Positions 34,826 through 43,113 of a stretch of 64,000 nt of DNA are shown here, piece after piece; positions within the stretch are counted from its first letter, which is position 1; each line of letters opens with the position of its first letter. The notes beneath the pieces were generated by a model. That model worked only from the letters and a program-made list of their open reading frames with translations, was not told the origin of the DNA and did no database searches. Position numbers and translations under genes: made by a program. The DNA is from Novosphingobium aureum (GTDB lineage: Bacteria; Pseudomonadota; Alphaproteobacteria; Sphingomonadales; Sphingomonadaceae): contig NZ_JADZGI010000001.1 of assembly GCF_015865035.1 (NCBI RefSeq), positions 1,426,001 to 1,490,000 on the forward strand, read 5' to 3'.

Positions 34826-37800
34826 CGCGGCATCCAGACCCTGACGAGGCTGAGCAGCTTGTCGATGTCGAGCGGCTTGGGCAGATAATCGTTCGCGCCC
34901 GCCTCGAGGCAGTCACGGTGATCGCGTTCCATCGCCTTTGCGGTCAGCGCGATGATCGGCAGGTTGGCCAGACCGTCCTGCTTGCGGATCTCGCGCATGC
35001 AGGTGAGCCCGTCCATCTCGGGCATCATCACGTCCATCAGGACGAGATCGATCGCGCGTCCGTCGCTGTCGGCGGCACGGGCCAGCTCATCGAGCGCCTC
35101 GAGACCGTTGCGTGCGATACGCACGTTGACCCCGTGCGGTTCGAGCACCGAAGTGAGCGCGTAGACGTTGCGGATGTCGTCCTCGACCACCAGCACCTGT
35201 CGCCCCTCCAGCGCGGCGTCGCGGCCGAGCGAGCGCACGATCAGCTGCTGCTTGTCGTCGGGCAGCTCGGAGACGACCTGGTGCAGGAACAGAGTGACCT
35301 CGTCGAGCAGGCGTTCGGGGCTCTTGGCGCCCTTGACGATGATCGACTTGGAATAGCGGCGCAGGCGCATTTCCTGCTCGGAGGAGAGGTCCGAGCCGGT
35401 ATAGACGATGACCGGCGGGAAGCTGACCGTGTCGTCGCCCGAGAGACGCTCGAGCAGGTCGAGCCCGCTCATGTCGGGCAGGTTGAGGTCGAGCACCATG
35501 CAATCGAAGGTGCCCGAACCGAGGCTCTCGAGGCATTCCGCGGCAGAGTGCACCTCGACCGTCTCGACATCGCGCGAGGCGAGCAGCTGGTGGATCGCCT
35601 CGGCCTGGATGGCGTCGTCCTCGACCACCAGCACGCGGCGAAGGCGCTGGGCCATGCGTGCTTCGAGCCCTTCGAGCATGTCGACCAGCGTGTCGCGGCT
35701 GACCGGCTTGAACAGGTAACCCACTGCACCGCTTGCAAGGGCTGCGTGGTTGTCGTGGTCGGCCGAGACAATGTGCACCGGGATGTGGCGCGTGCGCGTG
35801 TCGCGCTTGATCCGGTCGAGCACCGAGAGCCCGGTGTGGTCGGGCAGGTGCATGTCGAGAATCACGGCCTGCGGCAGGTACTGGCGCGCGAGCAGCGCGC
35901 CTTCGTCGGCCGTGTCGGCGACGAGGCACTGGAAGCCGGTCTCGTGCGCGATGTCGGCGAGAATGCGCGCGAAGGCGGGGTCATCCTCGACGATCAGGAT
36001 GACGCGCGAGTCTCCGGTGAGTACTTCACGGTCGTCGCTGATCGCGGTCCGGCGCGGCGCGGTGCTCTCGCCACCATTGTCGCTCGTGCGCGTTGCATCG
36101 CTCTCTCGCACCCGGCGCGGCGCGGCGCGCGAGCGGGAGAGGGCGCCGCTGCTGCGCTGCTCCCCGGTATCGGCAGGCTCGGCGAGGCGGACGGGAACGG
36201 TGAGGGTGAAAGCGCTTCCCTTGCCCGGCTCGCTCTCCAGAGTGATCTCGCCTCCGAGCAGCTGGGCAAGCTCGCGCGAAATCGACAGGCCAAGGCCGGT
36301 GCCACCATACTTGCGCGCGATGCCGCCATCGGCCTGGCGGAAGGCCTCGAAGATCGCCTCGCGCTGGTCTTCGGGAATACCGGTGCCGGTATCGCGTACG
36401 GTAAAGGCTATCTGGTCTTCGCTCGCCGGTGCGGTCTCGATCGCGACATGACCCGAAGCGGTGAACTTGAGGGCGTTCGACAGGAAGTTCTTGAGAACCT
36501 GTTCGAGCCTGAGCGGATCGGTGCGGATGACCTGCGGGGTGGTCTCGTCGCGCTGGATGAGCAGGTCGATGCCCTTTTCCGCCGCGGTCGGCGCGAACGT
36601 GTCGCGCAGCTTCGCGAGCAGGTCGCCGACCGGCATGTCGTGGGCGTCGAGCTCGAGGTGCCCGGCCTCGATTTTGGAAATGTCGAGCACATCGTTGATC
36701 AGCACGAGCAGGTCGTTGCCCGAGGTCTCGATGGTCTGGGCGAAGCGGACCTGGTCCTCGGTGAGGTTGCGCTCGCGATTGTCGGCGAGCAGCCGGGCCA
36801 TGATCAGCAGCGAGTTGAGCGGGGTGCGCAGCTCGTGGCTCATGTTGGCGAGGAATTCCGACTTGTAGCGGCTCGCCTCTTCGAGCTCTTCGGCCTGCTT
36901 GCGCAGGCGCGCCTGAACGCGCGCCATCTCGTCGCGCTGGGCCTCGAGCGAGGTAGCCTGTTCCTCGAGCTGCGCGTTTGAGCGCTCCAGTTCGGCCTGC
37001 TGGTCCTCGAGCTGGGCCTGCGACTTCTGCAATAGGCGGGTCTGAGCCTCCAGCTCGTCGTTGGTGGCGCGCAGTTCCTCACCCTGGTTCTGCAGCTCCT
37101 CGGCCTGCTGCTGGGTCTCGGACAGCAGGCGTTCGAGGCGGGCGCGATACTTGGCCGCGCGCAGCGTCACGCCAAGGTTCGCGCCGATCTCCTCGAGGAA
37201 TTCGCGGGCGTCCTCGGGACGCGCGCGCGGGTCCGAGAGGAAGCCCATCTCGATCACGGCATTGACTGCGCCATCCACCCGAGCAGCGGAGAAGACGAGG
37301 GTGTCGGGCGTTGCCCGCCCAAGCGCCGAGCCGAAAGTGAAATAGCCCGGGGGTACATCGGTGAGGATGCGGCTCTCGCCGTCGCCGAGCACTTCGCCGA
37401 GAAGACCATCGCCGCGGGCAATGGTGTCGGGCAGACCTGCTTCGGGCGGGACGCCGTAACTGGCGGCGCGGCGGAACGTGCCTTCTTCGTTGACGTAGAT
37501 GACGGCAGCGGCTGCGCCGTAGCGCCGCGCGATGAAGCCCAGCGCGCGGTTACCCAGTTCGCCCAGTTCGAGATTGCCCGCGATCTCGCGCGACAGCTCG
37601 GTCTCGGCCTCGCGCATCAGTTGGTGTTCGCGATTGGCCTTGCGGAACGAGATGAAGGCCATGCCGATGCCCGAGAGCAGCAGGTTGGTGACGCAGGCGA
37701 GGGTGCGGTTGAGCAGGGCGACCGCATCGGCAATGCCATCGGGGGCGAGCACGTAGCCGAGCACGATCAGCACGGTTGCCGCCGCCGCTGTTGCCAGCGG

Positions 37801-37968
37801 CACGAGCCGGTTCGGCGCGAGATAGGCGATGACCGTCGGGATCAGGTAGGCGACCCAGGTCGCGGTCCCGAGTGGGAAGGTCGAGTCGGCCAGAAACGTC
37901 AGGCCAAGCAGGACAAAGAGCAGGATGTAGAGAAGGGGCTTCGATTCCAATGCGCGCGCGGTCGCCAT
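34822..37968 (-). CDS. membrane hybrid histidine kinase with GAF and three receiver domains
   Basis: 1048 aa. Three or four membrane helices in residues 12-105, a GAF domain (about 130-270), a long coiled coil (about 275-365, repeated A-E-E-L-x-x-Q and L-E-x-x-x), HisKA (H378 in N-M-S-H-E-L-R-T-P) and HATPase_c with N-box and G-boxes (G-T-G-I-P, G-G-T-G-L-G-L). Three receivers follow (acceptors in L-D-M-H-L-P, L-D-L-N-L-P and M-D-V-M-M-P). The ATG at 37968 starts M-A-T-A-R-A-L-E-S-K with GAGAG upstream. It is first in an operon with cheR and the HWE kinase. Confidence 0.92.
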   Translation of the reverse strand: MATARALESKPLLYILLFVLLGLTFLADSTFPLGTATWVAYLIPTVIAYLAPNRLVPLATAAAATVLIVLGYVLAPDGIADAVALLNRTLACVTNLLLSGIGMAFISFRKANREHQLMREAETELSREIAGNLELGELGNRALGFIARRYGAAAAVIYVNEEGTFRRAASYGVPPEAGLPDTIARGDGLLGEVLGDGESRILTDVPPGYFTFGSALGRATPDTLVFSAARVDGAVNAVIEMGFLSDPRARPEDAREFLEEIGANLGVTLRAAKYRARLERLLSETQQQAEELQNQGEELRATNDELEAQTRLLQKSQAQLEDQQAELERSNAQLEEQATSLEAQRDEMARVQARLRKQAEELEEASRYKSEFLANMSHELRTPLNSLLIMARLLADNRERNLTEDQVRFAQTIETSGNDLLVLINDVLDISKIEAGHLELDAHDMPVGDLLAKLRDTFAPTAAEKGIDLLIQRDETTPQVIRTDPLRLEQVLKNFLSNALKFTASGHVAIETAPASEDQIAFTVRDTGTGIPEDQREAIFEAFRQADGGIARKYGGTGLGLSISRELAQLLGGEITLESEPGKGSAFTLTVPVRLAEPADTGEQRSSGALSRSRAAPRRVRESDATRTSDNGGESTAPRRTAISDDREVLTGDSRVILIVEDDPAFARILADIAHETGFQCLVADTADEGALLARQYLPQAVILDMHLPDHTGLSVLDRIKRDTRTRHIPVHIVSADHDNHAALASGAVGYLFKPVSRDTLVDMLEGLEARMAQRLRRVLVVEDDAIQAEAIHQLLASRDVETVEVHSAAECLESLGSGTFDCMVLDLNLPDMSGLDLLERLSGDDTVSFPPVIVYTGSDLSSEQEMRLRRYSKSIIVKGAKSPERLLDEVTLFLHQVVSELPDDKQQLIVRSLGRDAALEGRQVLVVEDDIRNVYALTSVLEPHGVNVRIARNGLEALDELARAADSDGRAIDLVLMDVMMPEMDGLTCMREIRKQDGLANLPIIALTAKAMERDHRDCLEAGANDYLPKPLDIDKLLSLVRVWMPR

Positions 37969-38049
37969 CAATAACTCTCTCGGGGCAAGCCCTGTGCAAC
38001 AGGGCGGTGCCGGATTGTCATTGCGCACGCCCCCTTAAATGGAGCTACG

Positions 38050-38074
38050 AACGTCGTAAGTTGCCATTGGTTCC
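38050..38074 (-). promoter_or_regulatory. EcfG (general stress response) promoter
   Basis: On the minus strand GGAAC (38074-38070) is followed after exactly 16 bases by CGTT (38053-38050), the canonical EcfG -35/-10 arrangement. It lies 82 bases upstream of the start codon of the hybrid-kinase operon, pointing at it. Confidence 0.7.
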
Positions 38075-38103
38075 GGAAAAATTTTCCCGTGTTCGTTTTC
38101 CGG
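38073..38103 (-). terminator. hairpin downstream of the tolC-like gene
   Basis: CCGGAAAA (38073-38080) faces TTTTCCGG (38096-38103), an 8-bp AT-flanked dyad between the tolC-like stop and the kinase promoter. On the minus strand an AT-rich tract follows. It partly overlaps the EcfG -35. Confidence 0.5.
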
Positions 38104-38145
38104 GCGCAAGGGGGGGTGCGCGGCCTGGAGAATGGCAGTCTTGCG

Positions 38146-39642
38146 TTATTTCGTCAGGCCGAGCGCGCCACGATCGGCACGCGCGGCAGCCAGGTCGGTG
38201 CGCGCACCGGCGATGCGGGCCATAGCCTCGATCAGCTTGACCTGTGCATCGGTGGCGGTCTCCTCGCGCTGGTTGACGAGAAAGAAATCGCTTGAGCCCA
38301 GTTCGAAGCGGCGGCGCTCCGCCACGGCGAGACGGCGGGCGAGGTCGCGCTCGCGCGTGGAGGTATCGACCAGTCTACGCGCACCCTCGACCGCGATGCC
38401 GAGACCGGCGACCTCGGCGCGGATCTGGTCGCGCAGGTAGTCCTGCTTGATCGAGAGCTCGTCGATCTTGGCCTCGGCCTCGGCAAGCTTGCCGCGTGCG
38501 GCGCGATTCTGAAGCGGGACGGTGAAGCGAAAGCCCAGCTTGACCTCGAAGGGGGTACGGCTGGACCCGCCAAGACCTTCGGCGCCGATGTCCTTGCCAG
38601 CTTCGCCGAAGGCATCGAGGCGCGGGCGCAGGTCGTTCTCGGCAAGCGCCAGCCCGGTCGTGGCCTGGTCGATCTGTTCGAGCAGGATCTGCATGTCGGG
38701 CCGGTCCTCGATGGTGAAGTCGGCATCGAGCGCCATCGCTGAAAAGGCGCCGATGCTCTCGGGCAGACGCTCGGGGCCGACGATGCGAGGGGTGCCGTTG
38801 GCATCGCGATAGTAAAGCGAGAGGCCGTTGGCAGCAGCGCGGAAATCCTGTTCGGCCTGCACCACCAGCGCAGTACGCTTGACGAGGTTCTGCTCGTTCT
38901 CGACCAGCAGGATCTCGGGCCGTGCACCCAGTTGCACCTGCCGCGTTATCGCCCGGTTACGGGTTTCGGCCAGGGCGAGAAGCTCCTCGTAGGCGCGCAG
39001 CTTGAGCCCGGCGCTGACCCATTTCTGGTAGGCGGCAGCGGCGCGGGCCTGGACCCCGATCGCAGTGGCCTGCGCCTCGAAACGGGCGATGTCGATGTCG
39101 TTGGCCGCGAGCATGGTCTTGGAGCGGCGCGCGTCGATCAGGCGGTCGCGCAGCAGCGAATAGAGCGCGCCGACCTTAAGTTCGCCCAGCTTGTTGGTGT
39201 ATTTCTCGTCCTCGTAGACCGGGAAGCTGCCGCGCGATGCACGGTACTTGCCATAGACGTAGCCGCCATTGGTGGAGAGCGGCTGCTTGGCTTCGCCATG
39301 GACTTCGCTGCCATCGTAATAGCCCTCGACACGGCTTGTGCCCTCGGCCGAGAACACCGTGTCGAATGCCCCCTGCGCCGAGAGCGCGCGGGCTTCGGCC
39401 TGCCGGGTGCGGGTGAGGGCGGCGATGATCTGCGGGGCGGTCGCCGCCGAGGCATCGAGCACCTCGTCGAGCGTGAGGACGCCCTCGCTCGGGCCGTAGT
39501 CGACCGGGCCGGCCGCAGCGGCGGGCATGGCAGGCGTGGCCGCGGCGCTCGTGCTTTCCTGTGCAGCAAGCGGGGCGGCGGCGAGCAGCATGGCCGGAAG
39601 GCCAGCGCCGAGCAGGGCGGTCAGCAGGACGGAACGGCGCAT
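38146..39642 (-). CDS. TolC-family outer membrane efflux/secretion protein
   Basis: About 498 aa. Signal peptide, then two long repeated helical hairpins typical of TolC (A-A-N-D-I-D-I-A-R-F-E-A-Q-A-T-A-I-G-V and the second half L-A-L-A-E-N-D-L-R-P-R-L-D-A-F-G-E-A-G). The ATG at 39642 lies 2 nt after the HlyD stop. A GTG at 39648 overlapping that stop as GTGA is possible too. It completes a type I secretion-like trio with HlyD and the ABC subunit. Confidence 0.85.
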   Translation of the reverse strand: MRRSVLLTALLGAGLPAMLLAAAPLAAQESTSAAATPAMPAAAAGPVDYGPSEGVLTLDEVLDASAATAPQIIAALTRTRQAEARALSAQGAFDTVFSAEGTSRVEGYYDGSEVHGEAKQPLSTNGGYVYGKYRASRGSFPVYEDEKYTNKLGELKVGALYSLLRDRLIDARRSKTMLAANDIDIARFEAQATAIGVQARAAAAYQKWVSAGLKLRAYEELLALAETRNRAITRQVQLGARPEILLVENEQNLVKRTALVVQAEQDFRAAANGLSLYYRDANGTPRIVGPERLPESIGAFSAMALDADFTIEDRPDMQILLEQIDQATTGLALAENDLRPRLDAFGEAGKDIGAEGLGGSSRTPFEVKLGFRFTVPLQNRAARGKLAEAEAKIDELSIKQDYLRDQIRAEVAGLGIAVEGARRLVDTSTRERDLARRLAVAERRRFELGSSDFFLVNQREETATDAQVKLIEAMARIAGARTDLAAARADRGALGLTK

Positions 39643-39644
39643 GG

Positions 39645-40712
39645 TCACTTCTTGTCGGAAGACGAGGAGCCGCCTTCGGCGGGCTTGGGGTAATAGGCCG
39701 CCGCTGCTTCCTGCTGCCCGAAGTTAAGCGGAAAGTCGTTGAGCTGGCGCCACAATTCGTAGCCGACCGTGACCTGGTCGCCCTGAATCCAGCCCAGTAC
39801 CTTGCTGCCCTGGCGGATGAAGCGCTGGTCAGGCCAGGGATGGGCACCGGGCTGGGGCTCGACCAGCACACGGAACAGCCCGTCGGCGCGCGGCGTGGGG
39901 TCGACCGTGCGTACGCGTCCGTCATAGATGCCCAGCGCGAAGGAAGGCCAGCCGCTGAACTGGATCGCGGGAAAACCCTCGAATTCGAGGCGGACCGCGC
40001 GGCCCGGCTCGACGAGCGGGATGTCGCGGCCATCGACGTAGATCTCGACAGCGCGCACGATTTCCTCGGGCGCGATCGTGGCGAGCACGGTGCCCGCGGA
40101 GATCAGCGCGCCGCCCGCTGCGGCGTTGAGTTGCTGCACGCGACCGCTGCGCGGTGCGGGCACGATCTGTGCGGACTGGCGATTGAGCTGGACTTCGATC
40201 TGCTTGAGCTTGGCGCGCGCCTCGGCGAGCTTTGCTTCCGCGTCGGCGACCTTGATTTGCGTCTGCTCGTAGTCGCGCCGCGCGGCGAGCCCTTCGGCCA
40301 GCAGCTGGCGGGTCCGTCCAACGTCGATGCTGGCGACCGCGCGTGATTGTTCGACCGCCGCGATCTGCGCCTCGACTTGTGCCTTCTCGGCAGCCAGGCG
40401 GGTGAGGAAATCGGGGTCGACGTCGACGACGCGCACGATCGGATCGCCTGCCTCTACATATTCGCCGTCATGGACGAAGAAGCGGTCGACCCGCCCGCTG
40501 ACCAGCGAGGATACCTGGCGCGGACGGTCGTCGGGATCGAGCGAGGTGACTTGTCCGGGGCCCTGTGCGGTCTGCAGCCAGGGCACGAAGAGGATCGCGA
40601 TCGAGAGAGCGATGCCAAGCACGATCAGCCAGCCGACGACGACTGTCACGCGCGGCGGGCGCAGGCTGGTGAGGCTTGGAAAGTGCAGCAGGTGGTCTTG
40701 ATCGAGGGTCAT
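39645..40712 (-). CDS. HlyD-family membrane fusion protein
   Basis: 355 aa. One N-terminal membrane helix (about 25-47), a split biotinyl-lipoyl domain (S-G-R-V-D-R-F-F-V-H-D-G-E-Y-V-E-A-G-D-P and the returning A-P-R-S-G-R-V-Q-Q-L), an alpha-helical hairpin (about 100-180) and a C-terminal beta domain. It bridges inner-membrane transporter and TolC. The start overlaps the ABC gene stop (ATGA). Confidence 0.9.
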   Translation of the reverse strand: MTLDQDHLLHFPSLTSLRPPRVTVVVGWLIVLGIALSIAILFVPWLQTAQGPGQVTSLDPDDRPRQVSSLVSGRVDRFFVHDGEYVEAGDPIVRVVDVDPDFLTRLAAEKAQVEAQIAAVEQSRAVASIDVGRTRQLLAEGLAARRDYEQTQIKVADAEAKLAEARAKLKQIEVQLNRQSAQIVPAPRSGRVQQLNAAAGGALISAGTVLATIAPEEIVRAVEIYVDGRDIPLVEPGRAVRLEFEGFPAIQFSGWPSFALGIYDGRVRTVDPTPRADGLFRVLVEPQPGAHPWPDQRFIRQGSKVLGWIQGDQVTVGYELWRQLNDFPLNFGQQEAAAAYYPKPAEGGSSSSDKK

Positions 40713-42391
40713 CGGCGGTCCTCGCGCGCGGCGATGAAATCGCGCAGGGCGTCATGATTCGAAAAGCGTTCCTGCTCGCGCTCGCCCAGCCACATCCAGC
40801 CATCGAGTTCGAGCGCTTCGGGTCGACCGGTGCACAGCAACACCGTGGTCCCGGCTTCGCGCAGCACGGCGAGCGCGGCGCGCAGCCGCTCGATCGGCAT
40901 CATGTCGTAAAGCTGCGAGAGGATCAGTACCTTGGGCTTGTTGAGCAGGGCATTGGCAAGCTTGAGCGCCATGACCTCGCCGATCGAGAGCGGCGAGCCC
41001 GAGCTGGCGAGCAGCGTGTCGAGGCCATTGGGCAGACTGGCGACGCGCCGGTCGAGGCCGACTGTCTCGAGCGCCTGCATCACGGGAGCGCCTTGCGTGC
41101 CCTGCGGCGCGCCGAGCGAGAGGTACTCGCGCATTGTCACCTCGACGATCGTCGGGCGATTGAGCACCGTGATCGCCGAGCGCAGCAGGAACATGTCGAA
41201 GGCGCCAAGCTCGCTGCCGCCCACCGATACGATGCCCTTTTCCGGTGTCAGGTGGCGCTTGAGCAGCAGTGCCACGCGGTTCTCGACCCCGGGTTCGGTC
41301 ACGGCGATGACCTGTTCTCCGCTGGCCAGCTGGAGATCGAGGTGGATGCCGTCGCTTTCCACCTGATCTAGCCGCACAGCGCCGTCCTCGGGCATTGCAC
41401 CCGAACGGTCGATGCGTTCCTGCGGGATCGAGAACAGCAAGGAGAGTTCCTCCGAGCTGGCGACGAGGTCGTAGAAGGTGTCGAGGTACCAGCCCAGCTG
41501 GTAGATGCCGTAGAACACGCCCGAGAGAATCAGCTCGGCCGCGACCAGCTGACCGATCGAGAGCTGTCCGGCAAGGATCAGGTTGCCCCCCAGCGCCAGC
41601 AGTGCCGAGCCGGCGAAGGCGTAGACGAGGAAGAAGCCGAGCGTCTGTGCAAAGCTGTAGCGAAAATAGCGTTTGTGCGCGGAGATGTAGTCGGCGGTAA
41701 CCGCTTCGGAACGATCCATCGCAAAGCGCAGGTGGCGCGCCGACTTGTAGAAGCCGTTCGAAGCGCCCACGCTCTCGAGCCAGTGCGCGGCGTTGTGCTT
41801 GGCGTGGGAGAGGCCGACCGCACCGGTGATCGCCCCGCGCCGCCAAGCCAGCCAGATGCCGATGCAGGTGAGCAGCAGGATCAGGTTGAAGGCGAGGAAG
41901 AAGGGGTGGTAGAAACTTGTCACCGCCAGCCCGACCGCACCTTGCAGCACGATGGTGAAGGCCCCGATCACGAGGCTGGGCACCGACTTCTGCACGATCG
42001 CCATGTCGAAGTAGCGATTGAAAAGGTGACCCCGGCTCTCGTCCGAGAAGAACGGGTTCTGGGCATGGACCGCGCGCACGGTGACTTCGGCGACGACGCG
42101 CGCGAAGATGCGACGCTCGAAGATCGCCAGCAGGTATATGCGCAAGGCCGAGAGCCCGGCCACGATCAGCAGCAGCAAAAGCAGCACACCTGCCAGAATC
42201 CACAGTGGCGCCGCCAGTGCGGTACGCGCAACACTGTTGATCAGCAGTTGGACCGAAATCGGCGTCGCCAGCGACAGCAGGCTGATCGCCACGGTGTAGA
42301 CGATCCCGACGTTTACATAGGAAGAATCGGGACCGACGATTTCCGAAAGCCAGGCCGCGGCCTGCCTGAACCCCAATCGTTCGTTCGCCAA
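40709..42391 (-). CDS. ABC exporter-type protein with degenerate nucleotide-binding domain
   Basis: 560 aa. Six transmembrane helices (about 25-330) are like those of a type I exporter (F-E-R-R-I-F-A-R-V, G-H-L-F-N-R-Y-F-D). The C-terminal domain keeps the ABC fold length but its motifs are gone: Walker A is T-E-P-G-V-E-N-R-V (no Lys, no G-K-S/T), the Q-loop Gln is Asn, the signature is L-S-I-G-E, Walker B ends L-I-L-S-Q instead of L-I-L-D-E, and the switch His is Gly. It is thus probably ATPase-dead. TTG at 42391 has GGAGGA 8 nt upstream; a longer TTG at 42427 is weaker. Confidence 0.88.
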   Translation of the reverse strand: MANERLGFRQAAAWLSEIVGPDSSYVNVGIVYTVAISLLSLATPISVQLLINSVARTALAAPLWILAGVLLLLLLIVAGLSALRIYLLAIFERRIFARVVAEVTVRAVHAQNPFFSDESRGHLFNRYFDMAIVQKSVPSLVIGAFTIVLQGAVGLAVTSFYHPFFLAFNLILLLTCIGIWLAWRRGAITGAVGLSHAKHNAAHWLESVGASNGFYKSARHLRFAMDRSEAVTADYISAHKRYFRYSFAQTLGFFLVYAFAGSALLALGGNLILAGQLSIGQLVAAELILSGVFYGIYQLGWYLDTFYDLVASSEELSLLFSIPQERIDRSGAMPEDGAVRLDQVESDGIHLDLQLASGEQVIAVTEPGVENRVALLLKRHLTPEKGIVSVGGSELGAFDMFLLRSAITVLNRPTIVEVTMREYLSLGAPQGTQGAPVMQALETVGLDRRVASLPNGLDTLLASSGSPLSIGEVMALKLANALLNKPKVLILSQLYDMMPIERLRAALAVLREAGTTVLLCTGRPEALELDGWMWLGEREQERFSNHDALRDFIAAREDRR

Positions 42392-42911
42392 GTCGTCATT
42401 CCTCCAACTCGCAAGGGCAACCTGCAATATCTCGCAAACCGGGCACGGTAGGATTCCGTTGTTCGCCGGTCGAGCAAGCGTGACCTAGTTGCGCAGCATG
42501 GCAAAGCAACAAGCGATGCCGTGCAGCAACGAAATGTCACCAACCAGGCACGTTATGTGATCGGCGCTGCGTTGCAAGAGGGCACAGCGCACCAGCATGG
42601 TGGCCTGCCGGTCGAAATTGGCACGAGCGATGCTGCAGTGCAGCGTGGGTGGCTCCGCGAAGCCGAGTACATGGCTCTTGGCAGGGCGCTGCGATCCAGA
42701 CGTCATCCATCCCGTTTGCCGTCCGGCTCGTCGATACGGTCGGCGTGACAGGCAACCGACTGCCGTCTCATGCGTATCGCGTGCGTAGCTTGTGTGATTT
42801 TTACACTTAAGCGCCTATTTGAACACAAGCAGTTGAGCGCAAGTTCAGCCATTGCGCGAGGTTCGCTCAAACGGGCGGTCAGGCAATCGGCGGGCGTCAG
42901 GGAGAGCCGTC
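42392..42911. other. intergenic region between the ABC operon and the small ORF
   Basis: About 520 bases with several short frames on both strands, none with a good ribosome binding site or family. The right part (about 42780-42860) is AT-rich with a TTTTTACAC run and may carry the promoter of the small gene at 42912. No other function seen. Confidence 0.4.
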
Positions 42912-43097
42912 ATGGTAAGGATGCAGACCTTTTCGATGGTCTATGCGAATGCCCGTTCGGGCCGGCGCGAGCGTCGAACATTCCGTGCAACCGACCTGAG
43001 CGATGCCTTCCTCCAGGTTCGCAATGCGGCGAGTGAGAGCGTCGTCGAACTGTGGAAGGGCAATACCTGCATCTCGATCCTCGGGCCGGACGACTAG
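42912..43097 (+). CDS. small conserved-looking hypothetical protein
   Basis: 61 aa from ATG at 42912, which has AGGGAGA 6 nt upstream. Sequence pattern M-V-R-M-Q-T-F-S-M-V-Y-A-N-A-R-S-G-R-R-E, then S-D-A-F-L-Q-V-R-N-A-A-S and a C-terminal C-I-S-I-L-G-P-D-D. It looks like a folded small protein with alpha-beta features, but no family is recognised. It lies convergent to the beta-helix gene. Confidence 0.55.
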   Translation: MVRMQTFSMVYANARSGRRERRTFRATDLSDAFLQVRNAASESVVELWKGNTCISILGPDD

Positions 43098-43113
43098 GGT
43101 CTCGATCCTGAGG

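Noticed and set aside
34798..36981. 727-codon plus-strand frame opposite the hybrid kinase
   Set aside because: Antisense shadow of the kinase coding sequence.
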